DNA from: JAEUJM01 sp044221555
Lineage (GTDB): Bacteria > Actinomycetota > Acidimicrobiia > Acidimicrobiales > DATDAH01
DNA length: 64,000 nt
Assembly (NCBI GenBank): GCA_044221555.1
Contig: JBGAOY010000021.1
Location: 1 to 64,000 of the forward strand
Reading direction: 5' to 3'
Position numbers and translations under genes: made by a program. The notes beneath the pieces are model-generated. The model was not told where the DNA came from. It saw only the letters and a program-made list of their open reading frames with translations, and did not search any database. This document shows, in pieces, positions 54,194 to 62,300 of the stretch; the first letter of the stretch is position 1, and each line of letters starts with the position of its first letter.

Positions 54194-55636
54194 ATGGCCC
54201 TGGTCCTGGGAATCGACTCGTCCACGCAGTCCACCAAGGTGGAGGTGCGCGACGCCGACACCGGCGCGCTGGTCGCCAGCGCCGCTGCGCCCCACCCGCC
54301 CACGTCGCCACCGCGCAGTGAGCAGGACCCCGAGGCGTGGTGGTCGGCCCTCGCGTCGGCGGTGGCCTCGACCGGGGTGTCCGAGGTGGCCGCGCTGGCG
54401 GTCGCCGCGCAGCAGCACGGCCTGGTGGCCCTCGGTGAGAAGGGCGAGGTGCTGCGACCGGCCAAGCTCTGGAACGACACGGAGACCGCCGCCGACGCCG
54501 GGTGGCTGGTGAAGCAACTCGGCGGGCCCGAGGCGTGGTCCGAGGCCACCGGCAGCGTGCCCGTCGCCTCGTTCACCATCACCAAGCTCTCCTGGCTGCA
54601 TCGCAAGGAGCCCGAGCACTTCGAGCGGTTGACCCACGTGCTGTTGCCCCACGACTGGCTCACCTACCGGCTCACGGGGACCTGCGTCACCGACCGGGGC
54701 GACGCGTCCGGCACCGGCTACTGGTCGCCGGCCGAAGAGCGCTGGCGCACCGACCTGCTGCGGGTCGTGGACGACGCCCCGGGCGACGACGGCTGGCTCG
54801 CCCGCCTGCCGCGGGTGCTCGGGCCGGGCGAGGCGGCCGGTCCGCTGCTCTCGGTCGCGGCCGGCGTCCTCGGCCTGCGAGGGACGCCACTGGTCGCGGC
54901 CGGGACCGGCGACAACATGGCCGCCGCCCTCGGGCTCGGGATGGCGCCGGGCGACGTGGCCTTCTCGTTGGGCACCTCGGGCACGGTCTACGCGGTGAGC
55001 GATCGTCCCACCGCCGACGCCGGCGGCGCGGTGGCCGGCTTCGCGGACGCGACCGGTCGCTTCCTGCCTCTCGTGTGCACCCTCAACGCCACCGGCGTGA
55101 CCGACGACGTGGCTCGGATGTTCGACCTCGACCGCGACCGCTTGGCCGACCTGGCCCTGTCCGCGCCCGCCGGCTCGGGCGGCGTCGTGATGGTGCCCTT
55201 CTTCGCGGGTGAGCGCACGCCCGACCGCCCCGACGCCACGGGGACGGTGACCGGGCTGCGCCACGGCATCTCGAAGGCCCACCTGGCCCGGGCGGCCCAC
55301 GAAGGGGTGGTGTGCGGCCTGCTCGACGGCCTCGACGCGCTCACCGGCGCCGGTGTGGCCGTCGACTCGGGCCGCACCCTGCTGGTGGGTGGAGGGGCAC
55401 GGTCGCGCGCCTACCGGCACGTGCTGGCCGACCTGTCGGGCCGACCCGTCACCGTGCCCCACACGGGCGAGTTGGCGGCCGCCGGCGCCTGTGTCCAGGC
55501 GGCGGCGGTGCTCGCCGGTGCCGACCCCGCCGAGGTGGCGGCGGCGTGGGGCCTGGGTGCCGGCATCACCGTCGATCCCGACGACGGCGTGGACGCCGCC
55601 GGCGTGCGGGCCGCCTACGACGCGGCCCGCGGCTGA
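54194..55636 (+). CDS. xylB: FGGY-family carbohydrate kinase, xylulokinase type
   Basis: 480 residues. N-terminal MALVLGIDSSTQSTKVEVRD, HDW motif LTHVLLPHDWLTYRLTGT, catalytic-Asp loop PLVAAGTGDNMAAALGLGMA, and C-terminal ATP segment TLLVGGGARSRAYRHVLADL followed by GELAAAGACVQAA. Residues fit D-xylulose kinases best (QHGLVAL region AAQQHGLVALGEKGEVLRPA). It phosphorylates a ketopentose or related polyol-derived sugar with ATP. Next to it is an ABC sugar importer with separation of about 185 bases, so the imported compound is probably a pentose or pentitol. TAGACA lies eight bases before the ATG. Confidence 0.88.
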   Translation: MALVLGIDSSTQSTKVEVRDADTGALVASAAAPHPPTSPPRSEQDPEAWWSALASAVASTGVSEVAALAVAAQQHGLVALGEKGEVLRPAKLWNDTETAADAGWLVKQLGGPEAWSEATGSVPVASFTITKLSWLHRKEPEHFERLTHVLLPHDWLTYRLTGTCVTDRGDASGTGYWSPAEERWRTDLLRVVDDAPGDDGWLARLPRVLGPGEAAGPLLSVAAGVLGLRGTPLVAAGTGDNMAAALGLGMAPGDVAFSLGTSGTVYAVSDRPTADAGGAVAGFADATGRFLPLVCTLNATGVTDDVARMFDLDRDRLADLALSAPAGSGGVVMVPFFAGERTPDRPDATGTVTGLRHGISKAHLARAAHEGVVCGLLDGLDALTGAGVAVDSGRTLLVGGGARSRAYRHVLADLSGRPVTVPHTGELAAAGACVQAAAVLAGADPAEVAAAWGLGAGITVDPDDGVDAAGVRAAYDAARG

Positions 55637-55678
55637 GCCGCATCGTTCACCGTGGCCTTGGGCTACGTTTACCCGCGC

Positions 55679-55723
55679 ATGGTCCCTGCGTCGCCGATCA
55701 GGCGTAGGTTCGGACCCAGCTGA
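55679..55723 (+). CDS. Possible 14-codon leader peptide
   Basis: TACGTT, eight bases, then ATG and 14 codons (MVPASPIRRRFGPS) to TGA. The -10-like box geometry would make it the first thing translated on the ABC-operon transcript. It has three Arg in a row but no other feature of an attenuator. A second short frame (55744-55824, 26 codons, preceded by GGGGAGAGG) overlaps the ABC ATPase start by four bases. Both could be chance. Confidence 0.3.
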   Translation: MVPASPIRRRFGPS

Positions 55724-55820
55724 ACGGGGAGAGGCACAGGCAGATGAGCGGAGCACGGTGGCCCGGACTGCGTGGTCCGAACTCACGACGGGCATCCCGG
55801 CCGGGGCGGGGGCGTGACGC

Positions 55821-56906
55821 ATGAGCGGGGTCGTGTTCGACGGGGTGACGAAGCGCTTCGACGGCGTCACCGCGGTCGACTCGTTCACCCTCGAGATCAT
55901 CGACGGCGAGTTCATGGTGCTCCTGGGCCCGTCCGGGTGCGGCAAGAGCACCGCGCTGCGGATGATCGCCGGCCTCGAGACGGTCACCGAGGGCGTGCTG
56001 CGCATCGGTGACCGCATCGTGAACAACGTCGAGGCCAAGGACCGCGACATCGCGATGGTGTTCCAGAGCTACGCGCTGTACCCGCACATGACCGTGATAC
56101 AGAACATCGAGTTCCCGCTCAAGGCCCGCAAGTACTCGGTGGACGGCGGCGAGCCGCGCAAGCTGACGGCGGGTGAGCGCTCACAGCGGGTGGAGCACGC
56201 CATCACCACGCTGGGGCTCACCGAGTTGGCCAAGCGCAAACCGGGTGCGCTCTCCGGCGGCCAGCGCCAGCGCGTCGCGCTGGCCCGGGCCATCGTGCGC
56301 CGGCCCGAGGTCTTCCTGATGGACGAGCCGCTGTCGAACCTCGACGCCAAGCTGCGCGCCCAGACCCGCCTCGACCTCGTCGAGCTCCACCGCGAGGTGG
56401 CCACCACCTTCATCTACGTCACCCACGATCAGGTGGAGGCCATGACCATGGCCGATCGCATGGCCGTGATGTCCGACGGGCGCCTGCAGCAGGTCGGCGA
56501 CCCGCAGTCGGTGTACGAGCGCCCCGCCAACCTCTTCGTCGCCCGGTTCATCGGCAGCCCCCCGATGAACACCATCGCCGGCGAGGTGGTCGAGGACGGG
56601 GTGGTGGCCTGCGGCTCGAGCCGCATCCCGTTCGAGGGCAAGGCCGCGATCGGGCGCCAGGTGGTGGTGGGCATCCGGCCCGAGCACCTGCACGTGGGGA
56701 AAGGCACCATCGAGGCCACCGTGCAGGCCGTCGAGTGGCTGGGCCACGAGCGCCACATCATCGTCGACATCGCCGGCTCCCGGGCGATCGTCCGCCAGGA
56801 GACCGACGAGGGCGCCGCCCCTGCCCTCGGCGCCACCGTCACGCTGGGCCACCACCGCGAGAACGTGCACCTGTTCGACGCCGAGCACACGGACCGCATC
56901 AATTGA
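55821..56906 (+). CDS. ABC transporter ATPase, MsmK/UgpC type
   Basis: 361 residues. ATP-binding subunit for the carbohydrate uptake (CUT1) importer encoded downstream. Walker A GPSGCGKST, Q-loop MVFQSYALYPHMTV, signature LSGGQRQRVALARA, Walker B EVFLMDEPLSNLDAKLR, switch His THDQVEAMTMADRM. The C-terminal regulatory OB/TOBE domain (about 240-361) contains VVVGIRPEHLHVGKG. In many Actinobacteria a single MsmK serves several importers; here it is in the operon. Its stop overlaps a TTG of the next gene (TTGA). Confidence 0.95.
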   Translation: MSGVVFDGVTKRFDGVTAVDSFTLEIIDGEFMVLLGPSGCGKSTALRMIAGLETVTEGVLRIGDRIVNNVEAKDRDIAMVFQSYALYPHMTVIQNIEFPLKARKYSVDGGEPRKLTAGERSQRVEHAITTLGLTELAKRKPGALSGGQRQRVALARAIVRRPEVFLMDEPLSNLDAKLRAQTRLDLVELHREVATTFIYVTHDQVEAMTMADRMAVMSDGRLQQVGDPQSVYERPANLFVARFIGSPPMNTIAGEVVEDGVVACGSSRIPFEGKAAIGRQVVVGIRPEHLHVGKGTIEATVQAVEWLGHERHIIVDIAGSRAIVRQETDEGAAPALGATVTLGHHRENVHLFDAEHTDRIN

Positions 56907-58237
56907 CCGACCCGACCGACCCCGCTCCCGCCATGACCCCGCGGCCCGGCGCCATCACCGCGGCTGCCGTGATCCTCCTCGTGCTCGGCGTCGCCTCGGC
57001 CGTGTCGACCGTCGTCACGCTGGCACTGGCGATCGGCGGGACGGGCCGAACCGTTGTGCTCGTCGCCCTCGGCGTGGCCACCGGGGTGCTCGCGTTCTTC
57101 GAGGTTCGCACGGGCCTGCGCCTGATCCGCGATCCGGCCTCGGGGCTTGACGCCGGCGAGATCATCGCGCTCGTTCTCCTTGCCCCGGCGGCGGTGAGCG
57201 GCTTCCTCACGCTCCTCCTCAACTACGAGAAGTACGACGGAGCAGTCCTCGCCTGGCTCCTCGGCACGCTGTGGGCCCTCGTGTTCGCGGTCATCGTCGC
57301 GGTCGCCCAGGGCGTGGTTCCGGGTCTTCTCCTCTTCCTGCTCGTCGCAGGGGAGAAGAAGCTCGGCATGGTGGAGCGGGTCTCGTTCATCCGGAGATCC
57401 ACCACCAAGGAGGGCCTGCTCTTCGTTGCCTTCGTAGCACCGGCGGCCACGGTCTTCTACGGCTTCTTCTTCTATCCGCTGGGGCGTCTGATCCACTTCT
57501 CGCTCTACCAGCAGAATCGCACGGGTACCGCTGAGCGCTACATCGGCACCAAACAGATCACCGAGGTGCTGAGCGGCGACGAGTTCCGGGAAGGCCTGAT
57601 GCACACGGTGAGCTACGTGCTCTACACGGTGCCGGTCGGCCTGGTGCTGGGCATCGCGTTGGCCGTGGTGGCCAACCGGGCGCTCAAGGGCATCAAGATC
57701 TTCCAGACCATCTTCGCCTCGACGGTGGCCACCTCGGTGGCGGTGGCGTCGGTGATCTTCTTCGTGCTGTTGAACCCGCAGGTGGGCTACTTCAAGGTGA
57801 ACTGGCTGGCCGATCCCGACATGGCCCTGTTCGGCGTGTCGATCTCGTCGATCTGGCAGAACCTGGGACTCACCTTCATCATCGTGCTGGCGGGGTTGCA
57901 GGCCGTGCCCGACGAGTTGATGGAGAGCGCCACCATCGACGGAGCGGGCCCGCTGCGCCGCTTCTTCCGGGTCACCCTGCCCATCATCTCGCCCACGTTG
58001 TTGTTCCTCGTGGTGGTGCTCACCGTGTTCGCGTTCCAGGCCTTCGCCCAGATCGACATCCTCACCGCCGGCGGCCCGGCCGGGTCGACCGAGACACTGG
58101 TGTTCAAGATCTTCCAACGACAACAGCCCATCGACCTGGGTGAGGGCTCGGTGATGGCCCTCGGCCTGTTCGGCATCACCTTCCTCGTCACCATGGGCCA
58201 GTTCCTCATCCTTGATCGGCGGGTGCACTATGGCTGA
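56903..58237 (+). CDS. ABC sugar permease, MalF/UgpA type with long N-terminal extension
   Basis: 444 residues from the TTG overlapping the ATPase stop (an ATG at 56933 is the alternative). The C-terminal 290 residues are a standard CUT1 permease: AVPDELMESATIDGAGPLRR is the EAA loop that docks on the ATPase, and TPTLLFLVVVLTVFAFQAFA-like helices follow. The first 155 residues add about four hydrophobic helices (ITAAAVILLVLGVASAVSTV; VVLVALGVATGVLAFFEVRT; IIALVLLAPAAVSGFLTLLL; TLWALVFAVIVAVAQGVVPG) before KLGMVERVSFIRRSTTKEGL, which most permeases lack. It pairs with the permease at 58230. Confidence 0.92.
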   Translation: MTDPTDPAPAMTPRPGAITAAAVILLVLGVASAVSTVVTLALAIGGTGRTVVLVALGVATGVLAFFEVRTGLRLIRDPASGLDAGEIIALVLLAPAAVSGFLTLLLNYEKYDGAVLAWLLGTLWALVFAVIVAVAQGVVPGLLLFLLVAGEKKLGMVERVSFIRRSTTKEGLLFVAFVAPAATVFYGFFFYPLGRLIHFSLYQQNRTGTAERYIGTKQITEVLSGDEFREGLMHTVSYVLYTVPVGLVLGIALAVVANRALKGIKIFQTIFASTVATSVAVASVIFFVLLNPQVGYFKVNWLADPDMALFGVSISSIWQNLGLTFIIVLAGLQAVPDELMESATIDGAGPLRRFFRVTLPIISPTLLFLVVVLTVFAFQAFAQIDILTAGGPAGSTETLVFKIFQRQQPIDLGEGSVMALGLFGITFLVTMGQFLILDRRVHYG

Positions 58238-59129
58238 GCCGATCGCGCTGCACGACCCGACGCCGGTGCTGGGCGAGGCCACCATCACGGGCAACCTGCC
58301 CGGCAAGTCGGCCCGCACGGCCAAGAACGTCGCGTGGTACCTCGCACTCTCCCTGCTGTCGCTGCTGGTGGTGTTCCCCGTGTGGATGACCCTGGTGCGG
58401 GCGCTCTCCACGCCCGTGGCCTACGTCAACGCCGGCCTGCCGCTGTACCCCGTCGACGTGCAGTGGGACATCTTCCGCCGCGCCTTCACCGAGGGCGAGC
58501 TGGGCCGGCGCATGATGCTCAGCGCCGTCGTCACCGTCATCATCGCCGCCAGCCAACTGGTCACGTCGGTGCTCTGCGCCTACGCCTTCGCCTTCCTCCG
58601 CTTCCCCCTGAAGCGCCTGGTGTTCGTGCTGTTCATGGCCACGTTGATGCTGCCCATCGAGGTCACCCTCATCCCCAACGTGGGCACCATCCGCGACCTG
58701 GACTGGCTCAACTCGTACGAAGGTCTCACGATTCCCTTCCTGGCCACCGCCTTCGGCATCTTCCTCATCCGCCAAGGGTTCATGGGCATCCCCAAGGACC
58801 TGCTCGACGCGGCCAAGCTCGACGGCTACGGCCACTTCGCCTTCATGGTCCGGGTGGCGGTCCCCGTCACCCGTCCCGTGGTGGCATCGTTCGGGGTCAT
58901 CTCGCTGCTGGCTGCCTGGAACCAGTACCTGTGGCCCCGCGCGGTGGTCACCGTCTCCGAATGGGAGACTGTGCAGATCGGGCTCAAGTCCATCGCCGCC
59001 AGCAACGTCGAGGAGTCGAACATCGGCTTCGCCGCGGCCATCCTCGCCGCCGTGCCCGTCCTGCTCCTGTTGATCTTCCTGCAGCGCCACCTCATCCGCG
59101 GCCTCACGGCCGGCGCCGTGAAGGGCTAG
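58230..59129 (+). CDS. ABC sugar permease, MalG/UgpE type
   Basis: 299 residues; ATG overlaps the preceding gene by eight bases. Six membrane helices and the EAA loop GIPKDLLDAAKLDGYGHFAF. N-terminal cytoplasmic tail of about 30 residues. LISLLAAWNQYLWPRAVV-type and FAAAILAAVPVLLLLIFLQR helices are typical of CUT1 inner permeases. Forms the membrane channel with the MalF-like partner, powered by the ATPase at 55821. Confidence 0.94.
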   Translation: MAEPIALHDPTPVLGEATITGNLPGKSARTAKNVAWYLALSLLSLLVVFPVWMTLVRALSTPVAYVNAGLPLYPVDVQWDIFRRAFTEGELGRRMMLSAVVTVIIAASQLVTSVLCAYAFAFLRFPLKRLVFVLFMATLMLPIEVTLIPNVGTIRDLDWLNSYEGLTIPFLATAFGIFLIRQGFMGIPKDLLDAAKLDGYGHFAFMVRVAVPVTRPVVASFGVISLLAAWNQYLWPRAVVTVSEWETVQIGLKSIAASNVEESNIGFAAAILAAVPVLLLLIFLQRHLIRGLTAGAVKG

Positions 59130-59154
59130 TGCCGTCCCACCAGAAAGAAGTGTG

Positions 59155-60651
59155 ATGCGTCGTACACCCCGGTCCCCGTTGGTCCTGGCCCTCGCGGTCA
59201 CGTTCGCCCTCGTCGTCGCGGCCTGCGGCGGCACGAGCGGCGGCGGTAGCGACAACGGCGGTGGCGGCGGCGGCGGCAGCGCCGCCGATCTCCCCGAGTG
59301 CCCGGTCGACGCCCTCGACGACGCCGACGGCACCGTCGAGGTGACCGTCTGGCACGCGTACGTGGCCAAGACCGAGCAGGCCCTCAAGGACCTGGCCGAC
59401 CAGTACAACGCCTCGCAGGACAAGGTGCACGTCAACGTCGAGAGCCAGGGCGCGTCGTACCGCGAGCTGCAGCGCAAGTACCAGCAGGCCATCCCCAGCG
59501 GCGACCTGCCGGGCATCGCCATCCTCGAGGACATCCAGAACCAGTCGATGGCCGACAGCGGCACCGTCATCCCGCTCACCGCGTGTGACGAGGCCGACGA
59601 CAGCTTCAACACCGACGACTTCCTGCCCATCGCCCTCGACTACTACGGCATCGACGACGTGGTGTGGCCTTCCTCGATGAACCTGTCGACCCCGATCCTG
59701 TACTTCAACCGCAAGCACTTCGAGCAGGCCGGACTCGACCCGGACAACCCGCCGACCACGCTCGAGGAGATGCGCGACGCGGCCCAGGCCATCGCCGATG
59801 CCAACATCCCCGGGGTCGAGAACCCGTGGGTGCAGGTGGCCACCTCGTCGTTCATCGAGTCGTGGATGACCGGCGACGACGTCGAGCTGGTGAACAACAA
59901 CAACGGGCGCGACGAGCCGGCCACCGAGGCCACCTTGACCGACAACGAGCAGCTGCTCGACCTGTTCACCTTCCTGAAGGGCATGGCCGACGACGGCCTG
60001 ATGCTGCCCATCCCCGACACCGACGGCCAGATCGACCAGTACACGGCCATGGCCACCCAGCGCTCGTCGATGGCCATCGAGACCACCACTGCGGCCACGT
60101 CCATCGAGTCGTTCCTGAAGGGCCAGCTCGACACCAGCCAGCTCAGCGACGACGGCCGCATCAACACCGAGGGCCTCGACCTGTCGGGCCTCGACATCGA
60201 CGCCTCGCCCCTGCCGGGCGTGGAGGAGCCGGGCCGCCCGCAGGTGGGTGGCGGCGTCTACTACATCACCAACACCACGCCGCCCGAGGTGCAGGCCGGC
60301 GCCTGGGACTTCCTCAAGTTCATCAACACGACCGACAGCCAGGTCTTCAACGACCTGCAGGGCTCGTACCTGCCGCTGCTCCAGTCCGCGGTGGACAGCC
60401 CCGAGCTCCAGGACACGTGGCAGAACACCCTGTCGGGCCAGTGGCTGGCGCTGGGCTTCAACCAGCTCGAGACCGGGGTCAACGCCGAGGCGCCCGGCAT
60501 CACGCTCGGCCCTTACACCGAGTTCCGTGCGGCCATGACGGGGGCGCTCGAGGACATGTACTTCAACGGCGGCGATCCCGCCGACGTGCTGGCCAACGCC
60601 CAGACCGAGGTCGACGACGCCATCACGCAGTACGACGAGGAGAACTTCTAG
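59155..60651 (+). CDS. Extracellular solute-binding lipoprotein (copy 1)
   Basis: 498 residues; ATG at 59155 (a GTG lies one codon upstream). Lipobox VVAACGG at the end of the signal peptide, then a Gly/Ser linker. Family 1 (UgpB/MalE-like) binding protein: VTVWHAYVAKTEQALKDLAD, NASQDKVHVNVESQGASYRE, PGIAILEDIQNQSMADSGTV, ILYFNRKHFEQAGLDPDNPP, VGGGVYYITNTTPPEVQAGA. It captures the sugar outside and delivers it to the permease pair 25 bases upstream. A hairpin separates it from a close paralogue. Confidence 0.94.
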   Translation: MRRTPRSPLVLALAVTFALVVAACGGTSGGGSDNGGGGGGGSAADLPECPVDALDDADGTVEVTVWHAYVAKTEQALKDLADQYNASQDKVHVNVESQGASYRELQRKYQQAIPSGDLPGIAILEDIQNQSMADSGTVIPLTACDEADDSFNTDDFLPIALDYYGIDDVVWPSSMNLSTPILYFNRKHFEQAGLDPDNPPTTLEEMRDAAQAIADANIPGVENPWVQVATSSFIESWMTGDDVELVNNNNGRDEPATEATLTDNEQLLDLFTFLKGMADDGLMLPIPDTDGQIDQYTAMATQRSSMAIETTTAATSIESFLKGQLDTSQLSDDGRINTEGLDLSGLDIDASPLPGVEEPGRPQVGGGVYYITNTTPPEVQAGAWDFLKFINTTDSQVFNDLQGSYLPLLQSAVDSPELQDTWQNTLSGQWLALGFNQLETGVNAEAPGITLGPYTEFRAAMTGALEDMYFNGGDPADVLANAQTEVDDAITQYDEENF

Positions 60652-60672
60652 CCCCGACGGGGCCGCCCGCCG

Positions 60673-60703
60673 GCCGGGCAGGGGACTTCTGGCCCTGCCC
60701 GGC
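60673..60703 (+). terminator. Hairpin between the two binding-protein genes
   Basis: Arms GCCGGGCAGGG and CCCTGCCCGGC around a nine-base loop, 22 bases after the stop of copy 1. It could end the operon transcript or protect its 3' end. The downstream paralogue then has its own -10 box. Confidence 0.7.
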
Positions 60704-60718
60704 GGTGGACCGTTCGTT

Positions 60719-60724
60719 TAGCCT
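60719..60724 (+). promoter_or_regulatory. -10 box TAGCCT before binding protein copy 2
   Basis: TAGCCT, six bases (GCGGCA), then ATG at 60731, no Shine-Dalgarno. The exact TANNNT-N6-ATG spacing supports an independent leaderless promoter for the second copy. Confidence 0.55.
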
Positions 60725-60730
60725 GCGGCA

Positions 60731-62209
60731 ATGCGCCGTACACCGCTGCTCCTGGCCATCGCCGTCGCTCTGCTGATCGCCGCCTGCGGGGGCACGTCGG
60801 GAGGTGGTTCCGGGGACGACGAGGCGGGTGGCGCCGGCGACGGCTCGGCCGGGGCCCTGCCCGATTGCCCCGTCAGCGCGCTCGACGACGTGCCCGAGTC
60901 GGAGCTGCCCGTGAACGTGACCCTCTGGCACGCATCGGTGGCCAAAGGCGAGGAGACCCTGAACGCCATCGCCGACGCCTACAACGCCTCGCAGGACAAG
61001 GTGCACATCGAGGTCGAGAGCCAGGCCACCTCGTTCGAGGAGTTGCAGCGCAAGTACAACCAGGCCATCCCCAGCAACGACCTGCCCGGGATCGCCTTGC
61101 TGGAGGACACCCAGACCCAGGCCATGGCCGACTCGGGCACGGTGCTGCCGGCGCAGTCGTGCATCGCCGCCGACGACTACGACATGTCCGACTTCGTGCC
61201 CACGCTGGTCGACTACTACTCGGTCGACGGCAACCTCTACCCGGCGTCGATGACGCCGTCGAACGCGCTGATCTACTTCAACGTCGACCACTTCGAGCAG
61301 GCCGGCCTCGACCCGGCGCACCCGCCGCAGACCCTCGACGAGATCCGCGAGGCGGCCCAGGCCATCAAGGACGCCGGCATCACCGACCACCCCTTCGTGT
61401 GGCACATGGCGCCCTGGCAGGTCGAGTTCTGGATGACGGGCGCGCACATCCCGTTCGTGAACAACAACAACGGCCGTGACGAGCCGGCCACCGAGTCGGT
61501 GCTCGACAGCCCCGAGGCCCTCGAGCTGTTCACGTGGCTCAAGGACATGAACGACGACGGCCTGATGCTGCCGGTCACCGACACGCCCGGCCAGATCGAC
61601 CAGTACCTGGCGCTGGCCAACCAGCAGGCGTCGTTCGGCGTCGAGGCCTCGAGCGCGGCCACCTCGGTGGAGGCCTTCTTGAAGGGCCAGCTCGATGCCG
61701 GCGACCTCACCGACGGCCGGGTGAACGCCGACGTCGACCTGAGCGGGCTCAACATCGACGCCAACCAGTTCCCCGGCATCGACGGGCCCGGCCACATCCA
61801 GGTGGGCGGTGGCGTGTACTACATGATGAGCACCACCGCCCCCGAGGTGCAGGCCGCGGCATGGGACTACATGAAGTTCGTGAATTCCGTGGATGCCCAG
61901 GTGATGAGCAACCTGCAGGGCGGCAACGACCCCGTGCTGCTCAGCGTGGCCGACGTGCCCGAGGTGCAACAGACGTGGGAGGACACCCTGTCGGGGCAGT
62001 GGCTGGCCATCTCGTTCGCCCAGCAGGAGAACGGCATCGACCCCGACTTCCCCGGCCCGCTGGTCGGCCCGTACACCGAGATGCGCACCGCCATCCGCCA
62101 AGCGGTCGAGGACATGATCCTGAACGACAAGGAGCCCGCCGACGTGCTGGCCACCGCTGAGCAGGAGATCACCGACGCCATCCACGACTACGACGAGGAG
62201 AACTTCTAG
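60731..62209 (+). CDS. Extracellular solute-binding lipoprotein (copy 2)
   Basis: 492 residues, lipobox LLIAACGG and the same TSGGGS linker as copy 1. Shares long stretches with it (YNASQDKVHIEVESQATSFE; HFEQAGLDPAHPPQTLDEIR; NNNGRDEPATESVLDSPEAL; LSGQWLAISFAQQENG; DDAIxxYDEENF-type ending), so the pair arose by tandem duplication. Differences cluster around the ligand-facing parts (WHMAPWQVEFWMTGAHIPFV versus VQVATSSFIESWMTGDDVEL), suggesting two specificities or affinities for one permease. Separate leaderless promoter likely. Confidence 0.94.
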   Translation: MRRTPLLLAIAVALLIAACGGTSGGGSGDDEAGGAGDGSAGALPDCPVSALDDVPESELPVNVTLWHASVAKGEETLNAIADAYNASQDKVHIEVESQATSFEELQRKYNQAIPSNDLPGIALLEDTQTQAMADSGTVLPAQSCIAADDYDMSDFVPTLVDYYSVDGNLYPASMTPSNALIYFNVDHFEQAGLDPAHPPQTLDEIREAAQAIKDAGITDHPFVWHMAPWQVEFWMTGAHIPFVNNNNGRDEPATESVLDSPEALELFTWLKDMNDDGLMLPVTDTPGQIDQYLALANQQASFGVEASSAATSVEAFLKGQLDAGDLTDGRVNADVDLSGLNIDANQFPGIDGPGHIQVGGGVYYMMSTTAPEVQAAAWDYMKFVNSVDAQVMSNLQGGNDPVLLSVADVPEVQQTWEDTLSGQWLAISFAQQENGIDPDFPGPLVGPYTEMRTAIRQAVEDMILNDKEPADVLATAEQEITDAIHDYDEENF

Positions 62210-62270
62210 GTTCCGTCTCGTCTTCGGCTGGTAGCTGGTAGGGGGCCTGCGGCCCGAGCGCAGCCGACGG

Positions 62271-62299
62271 CGAGCCGGCACCTCCAGCCCGCCGGCTCG
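62271..62299. terminator. Hairpin between convergent genes
   Basis: Eight-base arms CGAGCCGG and CCGGCTCG with a 13-base loop, placed directly before the stop codon of the convergent propeller gene and 60 bases after binding protein copy 2. Could act in both directions. Confidence 0.5.
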
Positions 62300-62300
62300 A

